From assembly GCA_015654915.1 (NCBI GenBank), contig JAATFY010000131.1:1-11505 (forward strand): a DNA stretch of 11,505 nucleotides, read 5' to 3'. A model generated the notes under the pieces. That model was not told where the DNA came from. It saw only the letters and a program-made list of their open reading frames with translations, and did no database searches. Below, in pieces: positions 1 through 6,440 of the stretch. Position 1 is the stretch's first letter. Each line of letters starts with the position of its first letter. Source of the DNA: Rhodospirillales bacterium. GTDB taxonomy: Bacteria; Pseudomonadota; Alphaproteobacteria; UBA9219. Made by a program: the position numbers and the translations under genes.

Positions 1-9
1 GCACTCAGT

Positions 10-72
10 TGTTGGTATTTTTTGGTGGTACATGCAGGGGCTGACGGCAGATGCCGCTCACAGATACCAACA
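10..72. repeat. Inverted 9-bp repeat at integrase start (candidate arm-type sites)
   Basis: TGTTGGTAT at 10-18 is repeated in perfect inverse orientation as ATACCAACA at 64-72, inside the first codons of the integrase. A looser relative, TTGGTGGTA, lies at 22-30. Short TTGGTAT repeats next to the gene are what I would expect for arm-type sites bound by the N-terminal domain of P4-type integrases. The attachment core itself, usually in a tRNA 3' end, is not visible and probably lies left of the window. The repeat is seen directly; the role is inferred. Confidence 0.5.
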
Positions 73-1274
73 TCCGCGCTGCAAAGGCCGGGCAGAAAAT
101 CAAAAAGCTCAGCGACGGCGGCGGTTTGCAGCTTTGGATTTTTCCGAACGGCGCCAAGCGATGGCGACTCGCTTATCGCAAAGACGGCAAGCAAAAGCTT
201 CTCGCACTCGGCGTTTACCCGGAGGTGACTCTCAGGGTCGCGCTCCCCAGAGCGGGCGCGGCGCGCGAACACCTTAGCCCGAGCACCTCTCCGGTTGACA
301 CGCAGCGCCAAGATCGCCGCGCCCGTGCGATTGCCGCCGCCAACACGTTCGATGCAATTTCATTTGAATGGCTGGAAAAGAAGCGCCGCGAAGGACGTGC
401 CGATTCGACGCTGAAGAAAGCCGAGTGGCTGTTTAGCCTAGTTCGTTTGAAGATCGGAAAGCGAGCGATTGCCGACTTGACGCCGGCCGGCATTCTAGAA
501 GCGGTCCGCCCAATTGAAGCGAAAGGCAACCACGAAACCGCCCATAAGACCCTCGCGCGTATCGGGGCAGTCTGCCGATACGCCGTTGCGACCGCTCGTC
601 TCGACTCTGACCCGACGCGCGACTTGCGCGGCGCGCTGACAGCCCCAAACGTCAAGCATCAAGCGGCCATCACGTCTCCCGATGAATTCGGGGCGCTCCT
701 TCGCGCCATTGAAAGCTATTCCGGCGCGGCGGCAACGCGCATCGCACTCGAATTGCTCGCATTAACTTTCGTCCGCCCCGGGGAATTGCGGCACGCCACT
801 TGGAAAGAATTCGATTTTGATAAGTCCGTCTGGCTCATTCCGCCGGGCCGGATGAAAATGCGTCGCCCGCACACGGTCCCGCTCAGTCGGCAAGCGATTA
901 AGCACCTCACCACACTTAAGGAGTTGTCCGGTCAGGACATATTGCTGTTTCCCAGCGAGCGGTCGAAGCAGCGGCCCATGTCCGAGAACACGCTCAACGG
1001 CGCGCTCCGGCGACTTGGCTTCACGTCCGACGAAATGACCTCGCATGGCTTCCGAGCTTCAGCGTCAACACTTTTAAACGAGTGCGGGTTGTTTTCGGCG
1101 GACGCCATTGAACGTCAACTCGCGCACGCTGACGAAGACGCTGTGCGCGGCGTCTACAGCCGCGGTGCCTATTGGTCTGAACGAGTGAAGCTCATGCAAT
1201 TTTGGGCCGACGAATGCGATCGTTTGAGATTAAGCGAAGCGCCAAAACCACTGGCACTGCGCAACGCGAGCTAG
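51..1274 (+). CDS. int: P4-type tyrosine integrase
   Basis: Site-specific tyrosine recombinase (407 residues) that would insert and excise the element. Residues 1-75 form the DUF4102-type arm-binding domain (LSDGGGLQLWIFPNGAKRWR, then LGVYPEVTL). Residues 95-185 form the core-binding helical domain, and 205-390 the catalytic domain. The catalytic set is readable: Arg242 in FVRPGELR, Lys269 in RMKMRRPH, His332 and Arg335 in HGFR, His359 in QLAH, and nucleophile Tyr369 in GVYSR. The length is normal for P4/IntS-like integrases. The ATG at 51 is preceded by AGGGG at 36-40, slightly far but usable. Residues 61-85 lack the usual LxEAR helix and GIDP turn, so the arm domain is divergent there. It lies at the left edge of the element, reading inward, as is usual for this family. 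Confidence 0.93.
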   Translation: MPLTDTNIRAAKAGQKIKKLSDGGGLQLWIFPNGAKRWRLAYRKDGKQKLLALGVYPEVTLRVALPRAGAAREHLSPSTSPVDTQRQDRRARAIAAANTFDAISFEWLEKKRREGRADSTLKKAEWLFSLVRLKIGKRAIADLTPAGILEAVRPIEAKGNHETAHKTLARIGAVCRYAVATARLDSDPTRDLRGALTAPNVKHQAAITSPDEFGALLRAIESYSGAAATRIALELLALTFVRPGELRHATWKEFDFDKSVWLIPPGRMKMRRPHTVPLSRQAIKHLTTLKELSGQDILLFPSERSKQRPMSENTLNGALRRLGFTSDEMTSHGFRASASTLLNECGLFSADAIERQLAHADEDAVRGVYSRGAYWSERVKLMQFWADECDRLRLSEAPKPLALRNAS

Positions 1275-1275
1275 C

Positions 1276-1295
1276 GAATACGAAATTCGTATTTC
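1276..1295. promoter_or_regulatory. Palindrome carrying two GAATACGAAA-type motifs
   Basis: Directly after the integrase stop, AATACGAA and TTCGTATT form 8-bp inverted arms around a single A (1277-1293). The symmetry extends to GCG/CGC with one extra base on the right. It contains GAATACGAAAT at 1276-1286 and the inverse ATTCGTATTTC at 1285-1295. The same motif recurs in other control regions of the window, so this is probably a protein-binding operator. It could also help end integrase transcription, but no T-run follows. Confidence 0.55.
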
Positions 1296-1330
1296 GCATA
1301 GTTCGTCGCATCCGTCCGCAAAAACAGAAT

Positions 1331-1359
1331 TTGAGCATACGAAATTTCGTGGCGTAACT
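1331..1359 (+). promoter_or_regulatory. Weak promoter-like pair with a perfect palindrome in its spacer
   Basis: ACGAAATTTCGT at 1339-1350 is a perfect 12-bp palindrome within CATACGAAATTTCG, another copy of the dispersed ATACGAAA motif. TTGAGC at 1331-1336 and GTAACT at 1354-1359, 17 bp apart, bracket it like a -35/-10 pair, although the -10 matches poorly. If this is the promoter of the downstream AlpA-like gene, a protein on the palindrome would block or alter it. The palindrome is certain; the promoter is weak inference. Confidence 0.4.
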
Positions 1360-1362
1360 GGG

Positions 1363-1389
1363 GAGCTACCTGACTTATCGAGGTAGCTC
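1363..1389 (+). promoter_or_regulatory. Perfect stem-loop covering the ribosome binding site of the AlpA-like gene
   Basis: GAGCTACCT (1363-1371) and AGGTAGCTC (1381-1389) form a perfect 9-bp stem with a 9-base loop. The right arm ends one base before the ATG at 1390. The Shine-Dalgarno AGG at 1381-1383 (GAGG from 1380) lies in the stem, so in mRNA it would be paired. This suggests translational control, or alternatively a DNA operator. Confidence 0.6.
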
Positions 1390-1755
1390 ATGACGCATCA
1401 ACCCGTTGACCGGCTCTACACGTTGTACCAAGCGTGTGATCTTCTGGCCGTCTCCTACGCAACAATCAACCGGTTACTGGCCAGCGGGAAAATCGCAGCC
1501 GTCCGCATCGGCAGCCGCCGGCGTATCAAAGAATCCGAAATATCCCGGTACGTCGAATCGCTGGCTAATGCGAAAACTAAGCGTATGGCTGCCTTCGCCG
1601 CCGCCTTGCTGTTCGCCCTACCCTCGGCTTCAAACAATGGCCGCGCGATCTCGAGCCAGATGGCCAATACCCCGTTTTTCAATTGTCCGCCCCCGCCGTC
1701 TTGGCAAAGTGTCAACCAAAATCGCGACACGATCCGTAGTGAGGCCGGCCAATGA
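1390..1755 (+). CDS. AlpA/excisionase-like HTH protein with a hydrophobic C-terminal extension
   Basis: A 121-residue protein. Residues 10-58 form a MerR-like/HTH_17 DNA-binding domain of the excisionase (AlpA) type: YTLYQACDLLAVSYATINRL, then a KIAAVRIGSRRRIKESEISRY wing. Such proteins next to P4-type integrases act as recombination directionality factors or transcription activators of int. The family is usually 60-75 residues. Here residues 62-80 add a basic stretch followed by a hydrophobic run (KTKRMAAFAAALLFALPSA), then a Pro-rich, Asn/Gln-rich tail. That could be a membrane segment, a fused signal-like piece, or unselected readthrough after loss of the original stop. The start at 1390 has GAGG 6-7 bases upstream. 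The stop overlaps the next ATG as ATGA, suggesting translational coupling. DNA-binding role is likely; the tail is unexplained. Confidence 0.8.
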   Translation: MTHQPVDRLYTLYQACDLLAVSYATINRLLASGKIAAVRIGSRRRIKESEISRYVESLANAKTKRMAAFAAALLFALPSASNNGRAISSQMANTPFFNCPPPPSWQSVNQNRDTIRSEAGQ

Positions 1756-1982
1756 TGCGCCGCCTCATCATCGCGGCCCTCGCGGCGGCCTCGCTATTCG
1801 TCGGCACGGCGTCATCGCATGCTGCCGAATAATCGCACCATCACAAGCATCATGGGGGGCACGGCGCGCGCCACCACCGCCCTTTCCGGGCTGCTTCGAG
1901 GATTGGGAGCGAAAAACGTGCGCATAGCGGGTGGCACCGCCATCATCATCGTCACCACCGACACCATTTTGCTCAACTGCCG
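1752..1982 (+). pseudogene. Signal peptide, in-frame TAA and histidine-rich linker of the lytic transglycosylase
   Basis: From ATG 1752 (or 1755) the frame encodes a textbook Sec signal peptide, MMRRLIIAALAAASLFVGTA then SSHAAE, with an Ala-x-Ala type cleavage site. It is ended by TAA at 1830-1832. The same frame then stays open to 2561. The 50 codons after the TAA (1833-1982) contain 17 histidines, in clusters such as HHHKHH and RHHHRHHRHH. This is most simply the 5' part of one exported His-rich lytic transglycosylase gene in which a single base change (for example CAA to TAA) created a stop. Ochre readthrough, or a real 26-residue peptide, are alternatives. The TAA could also be a sequencing error. 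Confidence 0.6.
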
Positions 1983-2561
1983 TTGACTTCGGCGCTTGTC
2001 GCGTTGGTCGTCAATTCAGGCGGCCCCATCAATGTGTTGTCTGCCGCAGCCCCGAGCAATTGCTTTTTTATCTTTTGCGCGCCTGCCGGCGCACCGCGGG
2101 CCGGCTCTTGGGTTGATGGCGTTGCCGATTGGACCTCGCGCAGGTTCCGGCTCCGCCCTGGCCGGCGCGCCATTGCTGAATTTGTGGCGGATACTGCGCG
2201 TCGTTGGTTAGGGCCACAATGGGTTCCGACTGCGCTGCGCATCGCCAAGGTCGAAAGCGGCTTTGCCTGCCATGCGGTTGGCCCCTGGACGCGCCACGGG
2301 CACGCTATGGGCGTGATGCAGGTCTTGCCATCGTCCGCCTATGCGCTCGGCTACCGCGGGCCGCCAGCGGGCTTGCTGGACTGCGAGACGGGCATTGAAG
2401 TCGGCATAGCCCATATGCGCCGGTGCATCGAACAGCTAGGCGCGCGGACGCAAGACGGCCTGGCCTTTTGCCATGTCGGTGGCGTGCCGTGGAGCCGCGG
2501 CCGATATAGCCGTGAGTATGTCCGCCTGGTGCGCAATGCCCCGTTGCCAGTGGGGATATAA
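1983..2561 (+). CDS. Lytic transglycosylase (SLT-type) catalytic domain, 5' part cut off by a stop
   Basis: This domain would cleave the MurNAc-GlcNAc bond of peptidoglycan, as VirB1-like or virion-associated transglycosylases do. Numbering from the TTG at 1983, catalytic Glu91 is in RIAKVESGF. It is followed by the family's GxMQ motif (AMGVMQVLPSSAYALGY), a helix IAHMRRCIEQLG, an AYNGG-like CHVGG, and a closing YSREYVRLVRN. There is no ribosome binding site at 1983. The frame is open from 1833 and matches a signal peptide and His-rich linker starting at 1752, so the natural protein was probably about 269 residues. As the sequence stands, the enzyme may be untranslated or cytoplasmic. The next gene begins 2 bases after the stop. 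The fold call is strong; the expressed start is uncertain. Confidence 0.75.
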   Translation: MTSALVALVVNSGGPINVLSAAAPSNCFFIFCAPAGAPRAGSWVDGVADWTSRRFRLRPGRRAIAEFVADTARRWLGPQWVPTALRIAKVESGFACHAVGPWTRHGHAMGVMQVLPSSAYALGYRGPPAGLLDCETGIEVGIAHMRRCIEQLGARTQDGLAFCHVGGVPWSRGRYSREYVRLVRNAPLPVGI

Positions 2562-2563
2562 CA

Positions 2564-2815
2564 GTGACGGCCCTAATCGATCTCGCGTCGGCAGAGCGCC
2601 ACATAGAGGCCCAGCGTCGGCGCGCAGAGGCTGCTGAATCCAAGCTCACGGAAATCAGCATTCAAGGCGTCAATGGCTTGCTGCTGGGTCGCGCGCGAAA
2701 GGCCGAAGGCGCGCTTGACGAGTTGGCCGCGATACTCGGCTGTACGCGCGACCAAGTGAAATCGGAAATTCTTCGATTGACCAATCTCAACCCGAATTAT
2801 TGGCGGCGCCGATGA
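2564..2815 (+). CDS. Small coiled-coil hypothetical protein
   Basis: An 83-residue protein starting with GTG at 2564, with a GGGG-type ribosome binding site just upstream (2551-2555 area) that overlaps the end of the transglycosylase frame. Residues 8-30 (ASAERHIEAQRRRAEAAESK) should form a charged amphipathic helix or coiled coil. The C-terminal part (ILGCTRDQVKSEILRLTNLN) may be a second helical unit. It is soluble, with no signal peptide. The stop overlaps the next start as ATGA, so it is translationally coupled to the GcrA-like protein. I do not recognise a family. A structural or regulatory partner of its neighbour is possible but unproven. Confidence 0.65.
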   Translation: MTALIDLASAERHIEAQRRRAEAAESKLTEISIQGVNGLLLGRARKAEGALDELAAILGCTRDQVKSEILRLTNLNPNYWRRR

Positions 2816-3036
2816 AGCCGCTTATCGAACTTCGACGCGGCGAATGCCGCTGGCCTATCGACGGCGACGAAGACGGCCGCACGCTGTTTTGCGCGGACGC
2901 GACTACATCCGGCCGTTCTTTCTGCAACACGCATCATGCGCGAGCCTATGTGATGATGACGCCTGCGCCAGCCAAGCCAAAGAAGCCAGAGTTGCGTAAT
3001 CGAGCCAGCCCATCGCTGATTGATAGCCGAAGCTAA
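2812..3036 (+). CDS. GcrA-like mini-protein lacking the DNA-binding domain
   Basis: A 74-residue protein whose residues 11-47 carry the C-terminal signature of the GcrA family: ECRWPIDGDEDGRTLFC, then GRSFCNTHHARAYV. Cys12, Trp14-Pro15, Cys27, Cys38, His41 and Ala45-Tyr46 match the CxWPxGD...FC...YCxxHxxxAY pattern. In Caulobacter, GcrA binds the housekeeping sigma factor through this C-terminal region and methylated GANTC DNA through an N-terminal helix-turn-helix. That N-terminal part is absent here. The protein could tether to sigma-70 RNA polymerase without its own DNA site, acting as a decoy, co-activator or host-transcription modifier. The tail is basic and Pro-rich (PAPAKPKKPELRNR). 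The ATG overlaps the upstream stop. The family match is good; the role is inferred. Confidence 0.72.
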   Translation: MKPLIELRRGECRWPIDGDEDGRTLFCADATTSGRSFCNTHHARAYVMMTPAPAKPKKPELRNRASPSLIDSRS

Positions 3037-3055
3037 TTATGTATTCGCGCTCGAC

Positions 3056-3065
3056 TTTCGTATTC
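3056..3065 (-). promoter_or_regulatory. GAATACGAAA motif upstream of the replication genes
   Basis: TTTCGTATTC on the plus strand is an exact inverse copy of the GAATACGAAA motif found at seven other places. It lies about 32 bp upstream of a candidate -35 at 3098, a reasonable position for a regulator of the primase operon. Confidence 0.45.
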
Positions 3066-3097
3066 TCTAACTAACTGATTTACGAGGTGTTTTACCG

Positions 3098-3127
3098 TTG
3101 ACCCGCGAAGAGCCGCATGACTAGATA
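3098..3127 (+). promoter_or_regulatory. Candidate sigma-70-type promoter for the primase operon
   Basis: TTGACC (3098-3103) and TAGATA (3122-3127) are separated by 18 bp. The -35 is good (5 of 6) and the -10 weak (3 of 6). The location, between the GcrA-like gene and the 3234/3474 genes, suits a promoter for the replication genes. No experimental support. Confidence 0.35.
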
Positions 3128-3129
3128 GC

Positions 3130-3209
3130 AAAACGCGCCCGGCGAAGAATCGCTGGACGCGCATCAAAAATGCCGAGGCGTTTTGCCGGGGTGCCAGCCC
3201 CTAAACGCC
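3130..3209 (+). promoter_or_regulatory. Leader with mutually exclusive hairpins
   Basis: GGCGTTTT at 3177-3184 has three possible partners. AAAATGC (3167-3173) gives a short hairpin with a CGAG loop and one G-U pair. AAACGCC (3203-3209) gives a 7-bp stem enclosing an inner GGGG/CCCC stem (3188-3191 with 3198-3201). AAAACGC at 3130-3136 is a third, distal partner. Only one pairing can form at a time, which resembles an attenuator-type leader. The pairings are read directly; the regulatory role is inferred. Confidence 0.4.
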
Positions 3210-3233
3210 GATAGAACAAGGATCGCGGCGCCT

Positions 3234-3470
3234 ATGTATGCTCTAACTCAACCTACAATTTCGCGCAACATCCACGTCACCGATCTTCCGCTTGGACGGC
3301 CGGTCAATTTTTGGTTTGCCAGCTCACTCCATCGGATTATCCGCGCCCCTCAGTCTAGCTACGGCGCAGTCACTTTCAGATTCGAAGCCGATGGCGTGAT
3401 TGCCATTGAAACGACGCCGTCGCTCGTCACGGCTGCTGTCCGCGCCCTTGCATTCCGGCGGGAGTCTTGA
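3234..3470 (+). CDS. Hypothetical protein upstream of the primase
   Basis: A 78-residue protein starting at ATG 3234, after AAGGA at about 3217-3221 (a long spacing). A start further upstream is unlikely because it would run through the leader hairpins. The composition suggests a compact, largely beta fold (RNIHVTDLPLGRPVNFWFAS, then YGAVTFRFEADGVIAIET) ending in a short helix. No membrane segment, cysteine motif or known signature is seen. The stop is 3 bases before the primase start, and its last codons carry that gene's ribosome binding site, so the two are translated together. It may assist replication or regulate it; the function is unknown. Confidence 0.65.
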   Translation: MYALTQPTISRNIHVTDLPLGRPVNFWFASSLHRIIRAPQSSYGAVTFRFEADGVIAIETTPSLVTAAVRALAFRRES

Positions 3471-3473
3471 TCG

Positions 3474-6440
3474 ATGCAAGCTGTTGAAGTCGCGCGCCGA
3501 CTGGCCGGGTATGGCTTTTTCCCACTGCCGATTTATGGCATCGATTCCGGCGTGCAAAGCGCGGGCAAACGGCCGATCGGTGACGAATGGCAGTATCGGC
3601 AAGACCCGTTTTCGCTGCCGTTCGCAGATAGCGGCAACATCGGCATTCGCTGCGGCGACGGTGGCTTGCTGGCGATCGATTGCGATATCACCGACCCGGA
3701 AATTGCGCTGGCGGTGCGCCGGGTCGTGGCGGCAAAATCGGTTTTCATTCGCTTCGGCAACAGGCCCAAATTTCTCGCCCTCGCGCGGTCGAAAGACTGC
3801 GCTTCGCACGATTATAAATGGGCTCGGGGTGGCGAAAAATTCACGGTGCAATTTCTCGGCACCGGCAAGCAATTCGTCGCATACGGCATCCACCCCGCGA
3901 CGCGCCAGCCTTACGAGTGGCCGCATTCATCACCGCTGGAAACGCCGCTTTTTGGGCTGCCAGAAATCGACCCTTCGGAACTGCTTTCCGAAATAGATTT
4001 CGCGCTCGCGCGCCTCGGGCTCGCGCGGGTGCTTACTACGCTGCCGAGCGGGCAGGAATTCACCGGCAAGCTCACCGACAAAGCCGTTGCCGATGCAGTC
4101 GCGCTGTTCGCCCAGGGTGTTGCCGAAGTCGCGGCGATGATTCCGGGCACGGGCCGCGGGACGAAGGTTTTTACGCTCGGGCTGCAAGCTGGCGTCGTCA
4201 TCCGCGCCGGTCATATGTCCGAGGATGAATGCGTAGCGGCCGTGCAAGCGGCCATGCCGGACGATGGCAACGCCGTCCGCGAGTTTTTGCGTGGCGTCTA
4301 TGCGTCCGAAGGCGAGCGGCAAAAGGCAATCGCAGCGCGTGAAGTTGATTGGTCGCGGCATTCCGAGCAGCTTGGAAGTGGCATTTCCGAACTTCCTGCA
4401 CTGCAACCGTTTGGCGAATACATCGCAAGCGATGAATCCAAGCGTGACACACAAGCAAGGAAGCTCGCCAAAGAGCTGTCGGCATGGTTTGCGCGCAAAG
4501 CCGGGCCGCTATGTGATCTTCGCAAAAATTCCGACAAATCGCAGCGCGAGCGTGAATCTAACGTTCGCATTTGGCACGCGCTTATTGAAACGGGCGCAGT
4601 TGCCGCAAGCGATGAATTCGATTCTTTGCTCTTGGCTGCGAGGCTCGATAGGGAGGGGCTGCATTGCTCGGCCGCAGACCGCGATCAAGCCGCCTTTGTG
4701 GTCGGACTTGTGGCGGCCGGACAGACACCGGAGCGTGCGATCGCCGTTGCCAACATGGCGGTAATCGAAAAGCGACGCGCAATCGCTTCCAAAATCAAAG
4801 GCGCGGAAGGCCGGCCGCTCACTCACTATGCCGGGCTCGCGCCGCTCGCCGAAGAGGCCCCACGGCTGGGAAACGGTTTGCACATGGACCTTGGGTTCGA
4901 CGGTTCGCCGGACCGCGGCGCGGCTCAGTCGATCCGTCATCTTGTCGGACCCGATGGTGACGCCGACAACGATGTTGCGTTTGCTGAGGGTCATCTGTGG
5001 ATTTTCCGCGACGGTGTTTGGGCGAAGGTTGACGAGAAAGCGCTTAATCAAGCCGTCCTGGCGCTCAGCGGTCTAGACGTTGATGGTAAGCCATTCCGTA
5101 TTTCATCATCCTTCGCAAATGATGTATGCGGCCTTATCCAGAGGAATCAGCACCAAGGCGACTCGGGCTTTTTCAGCGCCGCTCGGCCGGGCATTGCGCT
5201 GACCGATGCTTTCCTTGAGATCACTGCCCGGGGCGTGAATTGGCTACCGCTCTCGCGCGATCTGCGCTGCCGACACAAGCTGGCCGTTTCGCGGGTAGAA
5301 GTCGAGGCGGCAGCTTCTAACTATGGGGCAAGCCGCACTCGGGCTTTTGTGCGAGCCGCATGGGAAGGCGAGCCGGAATGTGACGCGCATGAACGCATTT
5401 ATTGGGGCCACGCGGCATCTGCCATATTTTCGCTTGCGCCGAAAATCGGCAATTCCAACCGCATGCTCTATCACCTCGGGCAAGCGGGCTCGGGTAAATC
5501 GAGTCGAATCGATCTTGTGCTTGCGTGCCTGCCGGCTGAGGCATCCACCGTCATTCACTTCTCGAAAATTGAGGATAAGTTCACAACGGGTATGGACTTG
5601 CCAGGTCGGTCTTTCGGCTACCAGAAAGAGGCTGAGCGAAAGAAAATTCCGCCCGGCGATTTTAAGTCACTCGTAAGCTGCGAGGCGCTACGCGGCGCGA
5701 TCAAGGGCGGCAAGGAATTCAGTTTCCGGCCGACGATGGCGATCATGTGCGCGGGCAATGAGCCGCCCAGGTTTGACGGCGGCTTTGATGGCGGCCTGAT
5801 ACGCCGCATCGATACGCTGCCGTATCACGAAAATGCTCACATTGAGGATGGCGACCCAGATTTCCTGGCGGACCTCGTGGCTGCCGAGCTTGCCGTCATC
5901 ATCGCGCGAGCCGCCGAAGCCGCTTTTGAAATTGCTACAAACAAATGGCGGTTCCCGAAGGATTGCATTGAACTGGGCGGCCGCAACACGTCCGAGCATA
6001 TCGCGGGCCGCACCGACGCCGTTGTTTCCTTCGTCAAAGAACACGTGCGCGAAGCCGTTGCGCCTCGCGACGCCCTTCCGTCTCGCATCGCCTGGATGGC
6101 CTTCCAGCAATACGCGGCGCTGGCAGGCTTCAAGCGTCAGGCCGAAGACATAAATGAGCGAGCCTTCGGCCGGGCTTTCACAGAAGCCCTGCGGCACGAA
6201 GGAAGGGCGTTCATGAAGGGTCGCGGGGCGCAAGACGATGGGCGCACCTACCGCGGCGTCGCGCTCGTTATGGCCGGTATAGGCGACATGAAGGATGGGG
6301 AGGGCCGGCAATTTGTCTTTTCCGGTGAGGACGCCCTGAAAGCGGCCCGCGAGGCTGAATTGGCGGCGCTTGGCGCAGGATCGAATGTCGTACCGATTTC
6401 CCGCCGCGTTGACGCGCCGTGGGCGCGGGGCAACTCCTAG
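3474..6440 (+). CDS. Bifunctional primase-polymerase / SF3 helicase (replication protein)
   Basis: A 988-residue replication protein that would prime and unwind the excised element. Residues 1-160 are a prim-pol (AEP-type) domain: KRPIGDEWQ, the acidic pair Asp69 and Asp71 in LLAIDCD, and His140 in AYGIHPATRQPYEW. Residues 195-450 are helical linkers, probably primase C-terminal and wHTH-like parts. Residues 640-830 are a superfamily-3 (D5/P4 alpha-like) helicase: Walker A HLGQAGSGKSS with Lys675, an acidic KEAER region (Glu719/Glu721), sensor Asn762 in CAGNEPP, and Arg777/Arg778 in LIRRIDTLPY. Residues 870-930 look like a C-terminal winged helix. The ATG at 3474 has GGGAG upstream. P4 alpha-type proteins bind iterons near their own gene, so the repeat at 6554-6746 just downstream is a candidate target. 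It is intact. Plasmid or phage origin cannot be separated. Confidence 0.92.
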   Translation: MQAVEVARRLAGYGFFPLPIYGIDSGVQSAGKRPIGDEWQYRQDPFSLPFADSGNIGIRCGDGGLLAIDCDITDPEIALAVRRVVAAKSVFIRFGNRPKFLALARSKDCASHDYKWARGGEKFTVQFLGTGKQFVAYGIHPATRQPYEWPHSSPLETPLFGLPEIDPSELLSEIDFALARLGLARVLTTLPSGQEFTGKLTDKAVADAVALFAQGVAEVAAMIPGTGRGTKVFTLGLQAGVVIRAGHMSEDECVAAVQAAMPDDGNAVREFLRGVYASEGERQKAIAAREVDWSRHSEQLGSGISELPALQPFGEYIASDESKRDTQARKLAKELSAWFARKAGPLCDLRKNSDKSQRERESNVRIWHALIETGAVAASDEFDSLLLAARLDREGLHCSAADRDQAAFVVGLVAAGQTPERAIAVANMAVIEKRRAIASKIKGAEGRPLTHYAGLAPLAEEAPRLGNGLHMDLGFDGSPDRGAAQSIRHLVGPDGDADNDVAFAEGHLWIFRDGVWAKVDEKALNQAVLALSGLDVDGKPFRISSSFANDVCGLIQRNQHQGDSGFFSAARPGIALTDAFLEITARGVNWLPLSRDLRCRHKLAVSRVEVEAAASNYGASRTRAFVRAAWEGEPECDAHERIYWGHAASAIFSLAPKIGNSNRMLYHLGQAGSGKSSRIDLVLACLPAEASTVIHFSKIEDKFTTGMDLPGRSFGYQKEAERKKIPPGDFKSLVSCEALRGAIKGGKEFSFRPTMAIMCAGNEPPRFDGGFDGGLIRRIDTLPYHENAHIEDGDPDFLADLVAAELAVIIARAAEAAFEIATNKWRFPKDCIELGGRNTSEHIAGRTDAVVSFVKEHVREAVAPRDALPSRIAWMAFQQYAALAGFKRQAEDINERAFGRAFTEALRHEGRAFMKGRGAQDDGRTYRGVALVMAGIGDMKDGEGRQFVFSGEDALKAAREAELAALGAGSNVVPISRRVDAPWARGNS

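Noticed and set aside
1860..1975. His-codon runs as a simple repeat or CRISPR-like array
   Set aside because: The CAC/CAT clusters are irregular, in frame with a signal peptide and enzyme, and lack repeat-spacer periodicity.
3324..3926. 200-codon minus-strand frame over the primase start
   Set aside because: It overlaps the prim-pol domain and the upstream gene, and shows no signature or ribosome binding site of its own.
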